Made by a program: the position numbers and the translations under genes
Shown here: in pieces, positions 1 to 8,832 of the stretch
Position numbering within the stretch: the first letter of the stretch is position 1
Layout of the letters: the number at the start of each line of letters is the position of its first letter
The notes under the pieces: model-generated
The model's input: only the letters and a program-made list of their open reading frames with translations
What the model was told of the DNA's origin: nothing
Databases searched by the model: none
NCBI GenBank assembly: GCA_020630435.1
Contig: JAHDBJ010000018.1
Coordinates: forward strand, 1 to 64,000
Source: Saprospiraceae bacterium
GTDB taxonomy: Bacteria > Bacteroidota > Bacteroidia > Chitinophagales > Saprospiraceae
Direction: 5' to 3'
DNA: 64,000 bases

Positions 1-32
1 GCATTATTTAGCCTTTTCTCTAATTTTAACTA

Positions 33-54
33 GACCTATTTTTTAAACAACTTC
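33..54. repeat. Right end of a GAAGTTGTT-type palindromic element
   Basis: The stretch CTATTTTTTAAACAACTTC matches the right end of the full-length elements at 62966-63130 and 49802-49965. The rest of the element either lies before the window start or is lost. Its last base is also the last base of the TAG stop codon of the neighbouring minus-strand gene, so the element begins exactly where that gene ends. Confidence 0.6.
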
Positions 55-749
55 TATTCATATACATGCTTCGCCAAATTTTTCCATTGAAGTTTTTCAT
101 CTAGTTTTGATACTAATGATGAGCAATCTTTATAAAGCATTTTATACTCCTCATCATAGTTTTTCTTTTTTATGCGATATGCAGGATTCTTACCCTTTTT
201 AATGTAGTAAGACTTAGCAATGCCTCCAGCTAGTTTAATTGAGCCTATCCCAGCAGAAAGTGTTTCTTTCGCATATGGATCTAAATATATTTTCACCTTA
301 CTGCTAAAAGAAGGATTAAGCAACATCATCAACATTGTACTGGTCTTTTTTTTGATTTTAACCTTAGATTGTTCAAAGTAGACATAGCCCCTACCAATGA
401 TGTCCTTATCAAGTGATTTATTATCCCATTTTGTCGCATCATGAAGGAAATCATAAGCCCCTGCCAATTTATCCCAACCACTTGGAGGCAAATACATATG
501 TTTAATTTGAGTTGGTTTTAACTTATGCTTTTTACCATTAAGATCCTTAATTTTAATTTTTTCTATTAATCCTTTTTTCCTATCAACATTCATTATATTA
601 CCTTGTAGTTCTTTACCACTTTTTAATGTTATATAAGAAGTCTTTTTATGAGAAAACGTATAGGCTGGATTTAATAATTCTTGAGCTATTGTTTTTGTTG
701 TAGTTGTTACAAAAATAATTAATAATAATAATATATATTTTTTATACAT
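54..749 (-). CDS. Exported protein of unknown function
   Basis: I do not recognise this family. The start is placed at the internal ATG at 749 (231 aa) because it gives a textbook signal peptide (MYKK, a run of Leu/Ile, then a cleavage region ending IAQ|E); the longer frame adds an unlikely N-terminal extension. The mature protein opens with a segment of the type ITLKSGKELQGNI, common at the start of Bacteroidota periplasmic proteins of unknown role. It is Lys-rich and has a mostly beta-like middle part. There is no lipobox and no T9SS tail. The gene stands alone; its stop codon abuts a dispersed repeat end, so the 3' end may have been shaped by that insertion. A structural role or a stress-related role would be a guess. 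Confidence 0.7.
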   Translation of the reverse strand: MYKKYILLLLIIFVTTTTKTIAQELLNPAYTFSHKKTSYITLKSGKELQGNIMNVDRKKGLIEKIKIKDLNGKKHKLKPTQIKHMYLPPSGWDKLAGAYDFLHDATKWDNKSLDKDIIGRGYVYFEQSKVKIKKKTSTMLMMLLNPSFSSKVKIYLDPYAKETLSAGIGSIKLAGGIAKSYYIKKGKNPAYRIKKKNYDEEYKMLYKDCSSLVSKLDEKLQWKNLAKHVYE

Positions 750-891
750 TTTAAACAGTTTTAAGTTATGTTTGATAAAGTAAAAGACTAGCCCTATAAT
801 TATTGAGAACAAATGCCCAATAATTAAATTATAGTAAAAATCATATAGCTTTATATAAGCTAAGTAGACTGACTTAATTGATAGTTAATTT

Positions 892-990
892 TGACGAATA
901 TAAATTGAAGTTCAATCAAGGCAAAAAATGCAGAAAACCAATAGGTTTTCAAGGTTTTTTAACGATGCGTGAAATTTAATTTTTTCGTCA
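892..990. repeat. Imperfect long palindrome, about 100 bp
   Basis: TGACGAA at 892-898 is matched by TTCGTCA at 984-990. The arms stay partly complementary inward to a perfect centre, GAAAACC (933-939), loop AATA, GGTTTTC (944-950). It lacks the GAAGTTGTT ends of the main repeat family. The motif CAAGGC followed by a run of A also occurs in the palindrome at 29486-29644. Confidence 0.55.
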
Positions 991-1419
991 TAAATTATTC
1001 GATTCATTCGGTAAACCTACTTATATTCACTAGCCTTATTAATATCTAAATATTGAAGTGTAAAACATTAATCTAAAACTCTATTTGAGCATTATTTAGT
1101 AAAAGCTTAACCTGAATCTATTAGTGGAATTCTAGGATAGAAATCAAAAAAAGGTTTCAAAATGGAGAATAACTTATTTATAATGTTGAAAGTATCGTTT
1201 TTCATTTTACCAAAATTTAAATAGGTTTTAAATTAATATCCATTTATTAATATCATTTTTAATAAAAATGTAACCAGCAAAAAATAATTTTATTTAAAAA
1301 TAATTTTAAACATATGAAAAACAATGAATTGCAAACCTCTATGCTTCGCGTTCAATCTAACTTTAGCATCTAATTTTGAAGCAATCCTAAGTTTATTTTT
1401 GAGAAAAGCTTACTAAATA

Positions 1420-1450
1420 TTGAATGTTTTATAAAAATGATTTAACTTTG
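1420..1450 (+). promoter_or_regulatory. Bacteroidota-type promoter of the acyl-CoA dehydrogenase gene
   Basis: TTG at 1420-1422 and TAACTTTG at 1443-1450 are separated by 20 bases. This fits the -33 / -7 (TAnnTTTG) promoter of the Bacteroidota housekeeping sigma factor. Transcription would begin near 1457, leaving a leader of about 54 nt. Confidence 0.7.
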
Positions 1451-1510
1451 TAGCGAAAATTCGCTAAACTATATTAGCCAACAAAGTCAACTTTATAAAA
1501 CAAAATTATA

Positions 1511-3289
1511 ATGGATACATTAGTCAAAAACGTACTTAAAGGAGGAGAGTTCCTCATCAAGGATTCACAACCAGAGGATATCTTTATCCCTTTAGAAATG
1601 AATGAAGAGCAACAGATGGTACGCCAAATGGTTTCTGATTATGTAAAAGAGATTGGAAATCAAGGCAAAAAACTGGACAAACAAGTAGAATTATTACAGA
1701 AGGCAGGCGAACTTGGTTTATTAGGTTCTCATATTCCAGAAGAATATGGCGGTATGCAAATGGACACCAATACCAATACTTTAATTTGTGAAGAACTCGG
1801 GTATATTGGTGGAGGATTTACGACAACTTTTGCAGCACATACTGGTATAGGGATGCTTCCAATTTTATATTTTGGAACAGAAGCTCAAAAGCAAAAATAT
1901 TTGCCACCATTGGTAACGGGTGAATTACAGGCTTGTTATTGTCTTACAGAACCTAGTTCTGGTTCTGATGCTCTAGCCGCTAAAACCCGTGCTGATTTGA
2001 CGGAGGAGGGACAACACTACATTTTGAACGGTCAAAAAATGTGGATTTCTAATGCTGGCTTTGCAGATGTATTCATTGTATTTGCTCAAGTTGATGGAGA
2101 TAAATTTACAGGCTTTATTGTAGAAAAAGATACTGAAGGGTTAACACTTGGAGCAGAAGAAGATAAGATGGGAATTAAGGGTTCTTCTACTCGACAAGTT
2201 TTCTTTGAAAATGCTAAAGTACCTGCTGAGAATGTTTTAGGAGATATTGGAAAAGGACACTTAATCGCTTTTAATATTTTAAATGTTGGTCGATTTAAAC
2301 TAGGCGCACTGGCTATAGGTGGAAGTAAAAACGCTGTTACAACTAGCGTTAAATATGCGAATGAGCGTCACCAGTTTAAACAGCCTATCTCAAATTTTGG
2401 CGCTATCCAGTATAAGATTGCAGAACAAAGTATTCGTACTTTTGCTTTAGAAAGTGCTACTTATAGAATTTCAGATTTATTACAAGATAAAAAAGCGGCT
2501 TTAGCTGCTGAAGGTAAATCTTACTCTGATGCATTACTATTATCTGCCGAAGAATATGCTGTTGAATGTGCTTTATTAAAAGTATATGGCTCAGAAACAG
2601 CAGGTTATGTTGTTGATGAGATGGTTCAAATTCATGGTGGAAATGGTTTCTCTGAAGAATATCCTGCTGCACAAGCCTATCGTGACACTCGTATCAATCG
2701 TATTTATGAAGGTACGAATGAAATTAATCGTATGTTGATGGTGAGTATGCTATTAAAAAGTGCCATGAAAGGCAAATTGGATTTAGTTGGCCCAGCGTGG
2801 GCTGTTCAGAAAGAATTAGCTTCTATGCCTAACTTTGAACAATTAAGTGGCGCTTATGCTGAGGAAAAGAAAGCAATCAAAGAGTACAAAAAACTAGTTT
2901 TAATGGTTGCTGGTGCTGCTGTAAAACAACAGATGGATGGAAATCTTAACTTAAAAGAGGAACAAGAAATACTTTTGAATATAGCCGATATGATGATTGA
3001 TTTATTTAATGTGGAATCAATCCAGTTACGTGTAGAAAAAATGAGTCAACTCGATACTAAGGTAGAACAAGAAGTATATGATGCGATTTTAAAAACATAT
3101 ATGAGCGATACAAATGCTAGAATTCAAAAAAATGCTATAGATGCTCTAGCTTCTTTTGCAGATGGTGACCTTCTAAAAGCGATGTTAATGGGGGTTAAAC
3201 GATTTACCAAATATGCTCCAGTAAATGTTAAAGCAACTAGAAGACTAATCGCTAAAAAAATTATTGAAGCGAATGAATATTGCTTATAA
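1511..3289 (+). CDS. Acyl-CoA dehydrogenase family protein
   Basis: FAD-dependent oxidation of an acyl-CoA to the 2-enoyl-CoA in fatty-acid beta-oxidation; cytoplasmic. At 592 aa it is longer than the usual 380-aa enzymes and matches the Bacteroidota long form: helical N domain (about residues 30-150), beta domain with CYCLTEPSSGSDA and WISNAG motifs (about 155-270), C-terminal helical domain, and an extra helical C-terminal region (about 430-592). The catalytic base is the Glu at about residue 400 in RIYEGTNEINR. The ATG at 1511 follows a good promoter and a short leader. It appears monocistronic: an intrinsic terminator lies at 3366-3395. Substrate chain length cannot be told from sequence. 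Family assignment is firm. Confidence 0.95.
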   Translation: MDTLVKNVLKGGEFLIKDSQPEDIFIPLEMNEEQQMVRQMVSDYVKEIGNQGKKLDKQVELLQKAGELGLLGSHIPEEYGGMQMDTNTNTLICEELGYIGGGFTTTFAAHTGIGMLPILYFGTEAQKQKYLPPLVTGELQACYCLTEPSSGSDALAAKTRADLTEEGQHYILNGQKMWISNAGFADVFIVFAQVDGDKFTGFIVEKDTEGLTLGAEEDKMGIKGSSTRQVFFENAKVPAENVLGDIGKGHLIAFNILNVGRFKLGALAIGGSKNAVTTSVKYANERHQFKQPISNFGAIQYKIAEQSIRTFALESATYRISDLLQDKKAALAAEGKSYSDALLLSAEEYAVECALLKVYGSETAGYVVDEMVQIHGGNGFSEEYPAAQAYRDTRINRIYEGTNEINRMLMVSMLLKSAMKGKLDLVGPAWAVQKELASMPNFEQLSGAYAEEKKAIKEYKKLVLMVAGAAVKQQMDGNLNLKEEQEILLNIADMMIDLFNVESIQLRVEKMSQLDTKVEQEVYDAILKTYMSDTNARIQKNAIDALASFADGDLLKAMLMGVKRFTKYAPVNVKATRRLIAKKIIEANEYCL

Positions 3290-3312
3290 TTTAAAAGTTT
3301 AATGTATATTTG
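3280..3312 (+). promoter_or_regulatory. Promoter overlapping the 3' end of the acyl-CoA dehydrogenase gene
   Basis: TTG at 3280-3282 and TATATTTG at 3305-3312 are 22 bases apart, a little wide but with a perfect -7 element. Transcription would begin near 3318, exactly at the first hairpin of the candidate small RNA or leader described next. Confidence 0.5.
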
Positions 3313-3317
3313 CGCCA

Positions 3318-3395
3318 CAGCATAATATGCTGCTTATTTACACAAATTACCTAATATTATTGAAGGTGGAAGAAGTCGTTTTCTTCCACTTTTTT
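3318..3395 (+). ncRNA. Candidate small RNA or attenuator leader
   Basis: Starting at the predicted transcription start there is a 5' hairpin (CAGCAT, loop AAT, ATGCTG; 3318-3332). A single-stranded AU-rich middle follows, then an intrinsic terminator at 3366-3395. The unit is about 78 nt, has no reading frame of note, and ends 19 bases before the amidohydrolase ATG. No second promoter is visible between the terminator and that ATG. It may therefore be a free small RNA, an attenuated leader of the amidohydrolase gene, or both. Confidence 0.35.
3366..3395 (+). terminator. Intrinsic terminator
   Basis: Perfect 9-bp stem GTGGAAGAA (3366-3374) / TTCTTCCAC (3381-3389) with a 6-nt loop, followed by six T (3390-3395). 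It ends the acyl-CoA dehydrogenase transcript and, if the promoter at 3280-3312 is active, the short transcript from there. Confidence 0.8.
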
Positions 3396-3414
3396 AATTT
3401 ATATACCTATTCTT

Positions 3415-5133
3415 ATGAAAAAAAGAAACCTCCTTTATTGTTCCTTCTTATTCTTTCTACTAATAAGCTGTACAAATTCAAAGCAACCTTCCAAAACTGC
3501 CGATCTAGTTATTCTAAATGGTAATATCGCCACAATGGATAAAACAAATCCTAAGGCAGAAGCAATAGCTATAAAAAATAGTAAAATCCTTAAAGTTGGA
3601 ACAAATGAGGAAGTTAAAGCATATATTTCTACCAATACAAAATCTATTGATGCTAATGGAAATTTTGTTTCTCCAGGTTTAATAGAAGGACATGGACATT
3701 TCTCTGGTCTAGGAAAAAGTTTGATGAAACTCAATTTTTTAAAAACTAAAAACTGGGCTGAGATTGTAGAAATGGTAGCTCAAAAAGCTAAAACGGCTGG
3801 CTCAGGTGAATGGATAGAAGGAAGAGGATGGCATCAAGAAAAATGGGACAAAATACCCGATAAACAAATTCATGGATACCCCTATCATCATGCGCTAAGT
3901 GAATTAACCTCTGATAATCCAGTTATTTTGCGCCACGCTAGTGGTCATTCTCTTTTTGCCAATAAAAGGGCTATGGAAATTGCGGGTATCAACAAAGAAA
4001 CACCCAATCCTAAGGGCGGACTGATTGTAAGAGATGCATCAGGTGAAGCCATTGGTGTCTTTGAAGAAAGAGCAATGGATATTATCAAAGAAGCACATCA
4101 AGAATATCTCGATAAATTAAACCAAAAGGCTTTAGAAGCGAAATGGTTAAAAGGCATTCGGCTAGCGGAGCAAAACTGCTTAGAAAATGGTATTACGTCT
4201 TTTCAAGATGCAGGTTCTTTATATACTGAAATTGATCGATATACGACATTAGCGGAAGACAATGCACTAAATCTACGTCTATGGGTCATGCTACGGCATC
4301 CATATGATGAAATGAAAGATAATATGAAAGGCTTCCCTATTCTCAACAAGGGAGATTATTTTTTTACGTGCAGAGCCATAAAATCCCAAGTAGACGGTGC
4401 GCTTGGAGCTTATGGGGCTTGGCTGTTAAAACCTTATAACGATAAGAAAAATTTTATAGGTCAGAATACTACCACAATTGGTGAAGTAGAGAATATAGCA
4501 GAACTATGTATTCAAAATAATATGCAGCTATGTGTTCATGCTATCGGAGACAGAGCCAACCGAGAGGTCTTAGACATTTATGAAAATTTTTATCAAAAAA
4601 ATCCAAACAAAAAAGACCTACGTTGGCGTATAGAACACGCCCAACATGTTAATAGAGCAGATATTCCTAGATTTGGTAAATCTGGTATTATCGCTTCTAT
4701 GCAGGGTGTTCATTGTACTTCCGATGCGCCTTTTGTTCCGAAAAGACTAGGAGAAGAACGTTCAAAACACGAAGCCTATGCTTGGCGTACTTTCATTGAT
4801 TCAGGAGCCTTAATTGCCAATGGTACGGATGCTCCCGTTGAGGATGTTAGCCCTATTGATTGTTTTTATGCTTCCGTTACCAGAAAACGGAAAGATAACC
4901 CTGATGCTTTTTTCCCAGAACAATGCATGACAAGAGAAGAGGCACTCGCTTCTTATACCATTAATAATGCTTATGCTGCTTTTGAAGAGGATATTAAAGG
5001 CTCTATTACAGAAGGAAAACTAGCCGATATTACCATCTTTTCACAAGATTTGCTGACAGTTGCCAATGATAAGATACTAGATACAGAAGTCTTATACACA
5101 ATTGTAGGAGGTGAGGTTAAATATCAAAAGTAG
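3415..5133 (+). CDS. YtcJ-like metal-dependent amidohydrolase, lipoprotein
   Basis: Amidohydrolase superfamily member of the YtcJ/NfdA type; these hydrolyse amide or N-acyl bonds at a binuclear metal centre, but the natural substrate is mostly unknown. A signal peptide ends in a lipobox LISC with Cys19, so the protein should be membrane-anchored outside the inner membrane. Metal ligands are visible: HxH in EGHGH (about residues 93 and 95), His375 in CVHAIGDRANRE, His408 in RIEHAQH, and the Asp of NGTDAP (about residue 472). The length, 572 aa, is normal for the family. It is preceded by a terminator only 19 bases upstream, so expression probably depends on read-through or on an unseen promoter. 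It converges with the next gene on a shared terminator. Confidence 0.9.
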   Translation: MKKRNLLYCSFLFFLLISCTNSKQPSKTADLVILNGNIATMDKTNPKAEAIAIKNSKILKVGTNEEVKAYISTNTKSIDANGNFVSPGLIEGHGHFSGLGKSLMKLNFLKTKNWAEIVEMVAQKAKTAGSGEWIEGRGWHQEKWDKIPDKQIHGYPYHHALSELTSDNPVILRHASGHSLFANKRAMEIAGINKETPNPKGGLIVRDASGEAIGVFEERAMDIIKEAHQEYLDKLNQKALEAKWLKGIRLAEQNCLENGITSFQDAGSLYTEIDRYTTLAEDNALNLRLWVMLRHPYDEMKDNMKGFPILNKGDYFFTCRAIKSQVDGALGAYGAWLLKPYNDKKNFIGQNTTTIGEVENIAELCIQNNMQLCVHAIGDRANREVLDIYENFYQKNPNKKDLRWRIEHAQHVNRADIPRFGKSGIIASMQGVHCTSDAPFVPKRLGEERSKHEAYAWRTFIDSGALIANGTDAPVEDVSPIDCFYASVTRKRKDNPDAFFPEQCMTREEALASYTINNAYAAFEEDIKGSITEGKLADITIFSQDLLTVANDKILDTEVLYTIVGGEVKYQK

Positions 5134-5344
5134 GAAACGGTTTTAAGGCAACTTTCGTTTGGAACTAACTGAATTTGTTATTCTATTACTATAAAATTAT
5201 AACTATAAAAAATAGAAGCGCATTCAATCCTGTTAAGAGGAAACCAATTCCAACTATGCTAGAAAAAAATTGAAAGAAAGTCTTCTCTTTAAGTATTACT
5301 TTTACAAAAAAGTAAGCTCATCTTTATATAGGCATATAAAAAAA

Positions 5345-5373
5345 GGCTGCCTCTTTTGAAGCAGCCTTTTTTT
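5345..5373. terminator. Bidirectional intrinsic terminator
   Basis: GGCTGC (5345-5350) and GCAGCC (5361-5366) are flanked by A-runs on the left and seven T on the right, so the hairpin has a U tract on both strands. It lies between convergent genes and can serve the amidohydrolase (+) and the T9SS protein (-). Confidence 0.85.
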
Positions 5374-5391
5374 ATAAAACAAAACAGAAGT

Positions 5392-7743
5392 CTACATTTT
5401 CACAAACTTCATTTTCTCTGAATTTTCAAAGTCTGAAATGTCAATGAAATAAACCCCATTTGACCATGTTGCAGAATTCAAAGGAATAATATTTTTACCT
5501 GTCATTCCGCTATATTCAAAAGACTGAATCACTCGACCACTAATATCATAAACAGAAATGTTGACTAATTCATCTTTAGAAAGATCTAAAAATATTTCAG
5601 TATCGCCTTTAGATGGATTAGGAACTAAGGTAAAGACTTTTCTTCCTCTAGGAGTATCAATTGAAATTACATTACTTTTTTCTTGTTTTCCATCAATATC
5701 AACTTGATTTAATTGATAAAAATAAGTCAAACCTTGTCTCACATTTCTATCGATAAATTGGTAGTTACTTTCTGTTTGCGCTGTACCAACACCATCGACC
5801 CAGCCAATCGTTTCAAAACCACTAGATTCAGTACGACGCATAACTTCAAAACCTTTGTTGTTAACTTCCGAAGCAGTTCTCCATTTCAAAGCAATCGTTG
5901 AGTTTTCATATTTGCCCTTGAACGTCAATAATTCTACGGGCGTTACATCTTCTGTCTCAAATTGGAAACTTGGAATTGCCAATCGAGCAGTCGGATCAGG
6001 AGACAAGCCGCAAGTGTTTTCCCCCATTACCCTCCAATGGTAGACTGTATTAGGCGATAAATCAGGCGATACAGAATAAGTCGTTCCAACAATTCCCGAT
6101 TGGGTTTGAACGATATTGGTAAAGCCTGCATCTGTCGCTACTTCAATCGTGTAACTATCTGCATCGACTGCAGTATTCCAATTCAAGGACGTATTTACAG
6201 GAACATTTGTAGCAAAATCTATTGGTAAAGTCAAGGCAGGCAACTCAGGCAGTGGTTCTAGTTTAAACGCTACACTTACATCATGTACTGAGTTGTTACT
6301 TGGCCCTTTTGCAGAAATAATGATGCTGTATACTCCAGGATCATTTACGGTATTACCAATTGTTAATGTCGTAGAACCGTTTGGAGAGATTGGGTTCGTA
6401 CCAAAAGTCGCTGTTGCCCCTGCTGGAACACCCGAAACAGATAAAGTAATATTGTCGGTATATCCAGAATAAGCCGTTAAATCAATTGGAAATACAACAT
6501 CGCTTCCCTCACAAGTTGTAACAGGTATTTTAGAGGTCTCCATTACAGCATGTGGTAAATTAGGTCTCAGTACAAATAATCCTCTTTCAATATCACTCAC
6601 GATGACTGTTCCACTTTTGAAAAAAGGATAGCTACTCCATGCACCATTAAACTGACTCGAGTTGCTTGAAGGGTAAGTATCAAAATAAGCAACCTCACTA
6701 ATAGAACCTACAGAACTTGGATTTTGTACATCTAGAATTCGTAGTCCTCCACGATAATTTGCTTCATATGCATACTGTCCTTTTATGTAAAGATTATGAT
6801 CAATAGCATTAATAGAAGATTGGAAATAACCCAAATACACTTGATTATCCAGATCTGAAATATCCATTATGTGTGTCCGAGTTTTATAACCATAATTACT
6901 TTCGTCTAACTCATCATCAAATATCAAATACTTATGATCATCCGTCACCCAACCTTGGTGTGTATAAGCTCTTCCTGAATAAGTCTTTTTAGAAATTTCT
7001 ACAGGATTAGATTTATCTGTAACATCAATAATGGTTTGTGTATCTTCATTAGATCCTATACATATTTCTTTACCAAAATAATCGGTGTCTGGTCCCTGGT
7101 ATACAAAACAAATAGCATCGTGTGTATATCCATCTGAGCTAAAACAGCCTGCAAATGTGGGACTAGTAGGCGTACTAACATCAAACATTGTTAAACCACC
7201 GCTACAAGTATTTGCACCAACAGCATACATAAAGCCAGTATCTTCATTACCAACAATATTATGTGATTTTCCAAAAGCTGAACTATAGGCAGTAGGTGAA
7301 AAAGTAACAGGTGGTGATGAAATACTTCTTAACGTTGTTAAATCAAATACTTGTAAACCATGTCCACTAGCATCTGCTACAATAAAAGCATGGTTATTAT
7401 AAACCTTTATATCCCTCCAGTATGTTGAAGGTGCAGATGATGTTTTGGGCAAATAGCCTAGGACAATTGGGCTTGAAGGATTGCTGACATCTACAAAAGA
7501 AGTACCTGTAGTTAATCCAACAATAGCATATTCTTTTCCTGTATCTGGATCTGTCCAACCCCAAATATCACTCCCATCTGCAGTAGGGCTTCCTCCTAGG
7601 CTTGTCACACTAACTTCAGCCATTAAGTCAACATTGTTACAGGGATAAGAACCAGCAAAACCTCCTGAACAAGGTGTTTGGGCAATAGACAAAGACCAAC
7701 AGCACAAGAGTAGTACTGCTGCAATAAAGTAGCATTTTTTCAT
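5392..7743 (-). CDS. Choice-of-anchor B family protein with T9SS type A sorting tail
   Basis: Secreted protein of 783 aa. The ATG at 7743 gives a clean signal peptide (MKKCYFIAAVLLLCCWSLSIAQ); the longer frame does not. Residues about 30-400 carry LVIVD-type repeats (VDVSNPSSPIVLGYL, MFDVSTPTSPTFAG, ILDVQNPSSVG) typical of the choice-of-anchor-B family, probably a beta-propeller. An Ig-like segment follows (about 420-520), then a fibronectin-III-like domain (VYHWRVMGENTCG), then the C-terminal T9SS sorting domain with VPNPSKG, VYDISGRVI and GVYFIDI motifs. It should be exported through the outer membrane by T9SS and anchored or released at the surface. Ligand and function are unknown. It appears to be a single-gene unit. 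Confidence 0.9.
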   Translation of the reverse strand: MKKCYFIAAVLLLCCWSLSIAQTPCSGGFAGSYPCNNVDLMAEVSVTSLGGSPTADGSDIWGWTDPDTGKEYAIVGLTTGTSFVDVSNPSSPIVLGYLPKTSSAPSTYWRDIKVYNNHAFIVADASGHGLQVFDLTTLRSISSPPVTFSPTAYSSAFGKSHNIVGNEDTGFMYAVGANTCSGGLTMFDVSTPTSPTFAGCFSSDGYTHDAICFVYQGPDTDYFGKEICIGSNEDTQTIIDVTDKSNPVEISKKTYSGRAYTHQGWVTDDHKYLIFDDELDESNYGYKTRTHIMDISDLDNQVYLGYFQSSINAIDHNLYIKGQYAYEANYRGGLRILDVQNPSSVGSISEVAYFDTYPSSNSSQFNGAWSSYPFFKSGTVIVSDIERGLFVLRPNLPHAVMETSKIPVTTCEGSDVVFPIDLTAYSGYTDNITLSVSGVPAGATATFGTNPISPNGSTTLTIGNTVNDPGVYSIIISAKGPSNNSVHDVSVAFKLEPLPELPALTLPIDFATNVPVNTSLNWNTAVDADSYTIEVATDAGFTNIVQTQSGIVGTTYSVSPDLSPNTVYHWRVMGENTCGLSPDPTARLAIPSFQFETEDVTPVELLTFKGKYENSTIALKWRTASEVNNKGFEVMRRTESSGFETIGWVDGVGTAQTESNYQFIDRNVRQGLTYFYQLNQVDIDGKQEKSNVISIDTPRGRKVFTLVPNPSKGDTEIFLDLSKDELVNISVYDISGRVIQSFEYSGMTGKNIIPLNSATWSNGVYFIDISDFENSEKMKFVKM

Positions 7744-7809
7744 ATTGAGTAGTTGTAGTAGTTTGTTAAAAATAGCTCTCAATTTTAACCGAGAAACTTG
7801 ATTCCGTAT

Positions 7810-7817
7810 CAAAGATA
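7810..7817 (-). promoter_or_regulatory. -7 promoter element of the choice-of-anchor B gene
   Basis: On the minus strand this reads TATCTTTG, a perfect TAnnTTTG. It gives a leader of about 60 nt to the ATG at 7743, supporting that start over the upstream one. No clear -33 element is seen. Confidence 0.45.
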
Positions 7818-7936
7818 CATTTTTTTTTAATTTAATAAGTCTCGACGTCTAAGAATATCTAACAATTTGATATGCATTTATCAAAACATCAAACATTTTT
7901 CGTTATTATTAAAATATGTTTTATTTTCAGAAAATA

Positions 7937-7967
7937 TTGAAAATACAATAAAAACAACTTAACTTTG
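7937..7967 (+). promoter_or_regulatory. Bacteroidota-type promoter of the DCC1/TIGR01777 operon
   Basis: TTG at 7937-7939 and TAACTTTG at 7960-7967 with 20 bases between them, the same arrangement as at 1420-1450. The predicted leader to the ATG at 8004 is about 30 nt. Confidence 0.7.
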
Positions 7968-8003
7968 TATTGTTTTATAAAAATATGATAAACACATTCC
8001 AGT

Positions 8004-8831
8004 ATGTTAACACATAAGAAACTTCTAATTGATAAAGATTGTCCTCTATGTAATCTATATGGCAATTGTTTCACAAAATTTAAATTCGTTGATAATCAGA
8101 CCATTAATTATTATCAATCTATTGAAGAAAAATATGCTCAAAACATAGATATGGAAAGGGCAAAAAATGAAATTGCTCTTTATGATATCATTTCTAAGAA
8201 AAGTGTTTATGGATTGGATGCCCTTATTGATATTATTGCACATAAAAACTATTGGTTAAAGCAAGTTTTACAACTTCCGTTGATATACCATTTCCTTTTG
8301 TATATCTATCGCTTTATTTCTTACAATCGTAAAGTGATATATCCTAGTCAAGAAATAGCATCGGAACGAAATTGTATTCCTGATTTAAATATTAAATATC
8401 GCTGGTTATATATCCTTTTTGTAGCTGGATTTACAGGATGGGTACTCAATACATTCACCCTAAACTTGATGTTCTCATTAGGACTAGAACACAATTGGTA
8501 TAGAGAATTACTTATTTGTTTGGGACAAGTCATTTGGCAAGGTGTTGCTGTGTCTTTTATTGCCCCAACTAAAATACATGAATACTTAGGAAATATGTCT
8601 TCTGTTTCTTTAATGGGAGGCATATTACTCCTACCCTATTTATTGCTTAATGCCTATCTCTCAATGTCTATTTGGATTGCTCTAAGCACCTTCTTATTGA
8701 TCGTAGGCTTTATGTTTTTTGAACATATCCGCCGTTGTAAAATTTTAGGTATTCCGCTGATTATGACGGTTTCATGGGTCACCTTTAGACTTGTGGTATT
8801 GGTTATTTTGATCATTCTAAATATTGTATAA
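8004..8831 (+). CDS. DCC1-like thiol-disulfide oxidoreductase with membrane domain
   Basis: The N-terminal part (about residues 5-100) resembles DUF393/YuxK (DCC1-like) proteins: a strand followed by DKDCPLC, where CPLC is the CxxC redox motif (Cys15, Cys18). The remainder has several hydrophobic segments (about 135-160, 165-190, 200-220, 225-245, 255-275) and is membrane-embedded, so this is a fusion of a soluble thiol domain to a small integral membrane domain. The next gene starts one base after its stop, an operon. The thiol domain is presumed to act on disulfides; the partner is unknown. Overall assignment is moderately sure, the membrane part less so. Confidence 0.7.
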   Translation: MLTHKKLLIDKDCPLCNLYGNCFTKFKFVDNQTINYYQSIEEKYAQNIDMERAKNEIALYDIISKKSVYGLDALIDIIAHKNYWLKQVLQLPLIYHFLLYIYRFISYNRKVIYPSQEIASERNCIPDLNIKYRWLYILFVAGFTGWVLNTFTLNLMFSLGLEHNWYRELLICLGQVIWQGVAVSFIAPTKIHEYLGNMSSVSLMGGILLLPYLLLNAYLSMSIWIALSTFLLIVGFMFFEHIRRCKILGIPLIMTVSWVTFRLVVLVILIILNIV

Positions 8832-8832
8832 T

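Larger units (their letters stand above)
750..1510. other. Long AT-rich intergenic region
   Basis: About 760 bases without a credible gene separate two divergent genes. It holds an imperfect palindrome (892-990) and the promoter of the acyl-CoA dehydrogenase (1420-1450). I see no further structure between 1000 and 1400. Confidence 0.6.

Noticed and set aside
2457-2672. Minus-strand frame within the acyl-CoA dehydrogenase gene
   Set aside because: Antisense shadow with His/Gln-rich nonsense composition; the enzyme covers it fully.
5134-5340. Possible small gene after the amidohydrolase
   Set aside because: No frame of meaningful length and no promoter; only the shared terminator at its end is supported.
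7744-7812. Upstream start for the choice-of-anchor B protein
   Set aside because: The extra residues precede a complete signal peptide, and the -7 element at 7810-7817 overlaps them, so they should be untranslated.
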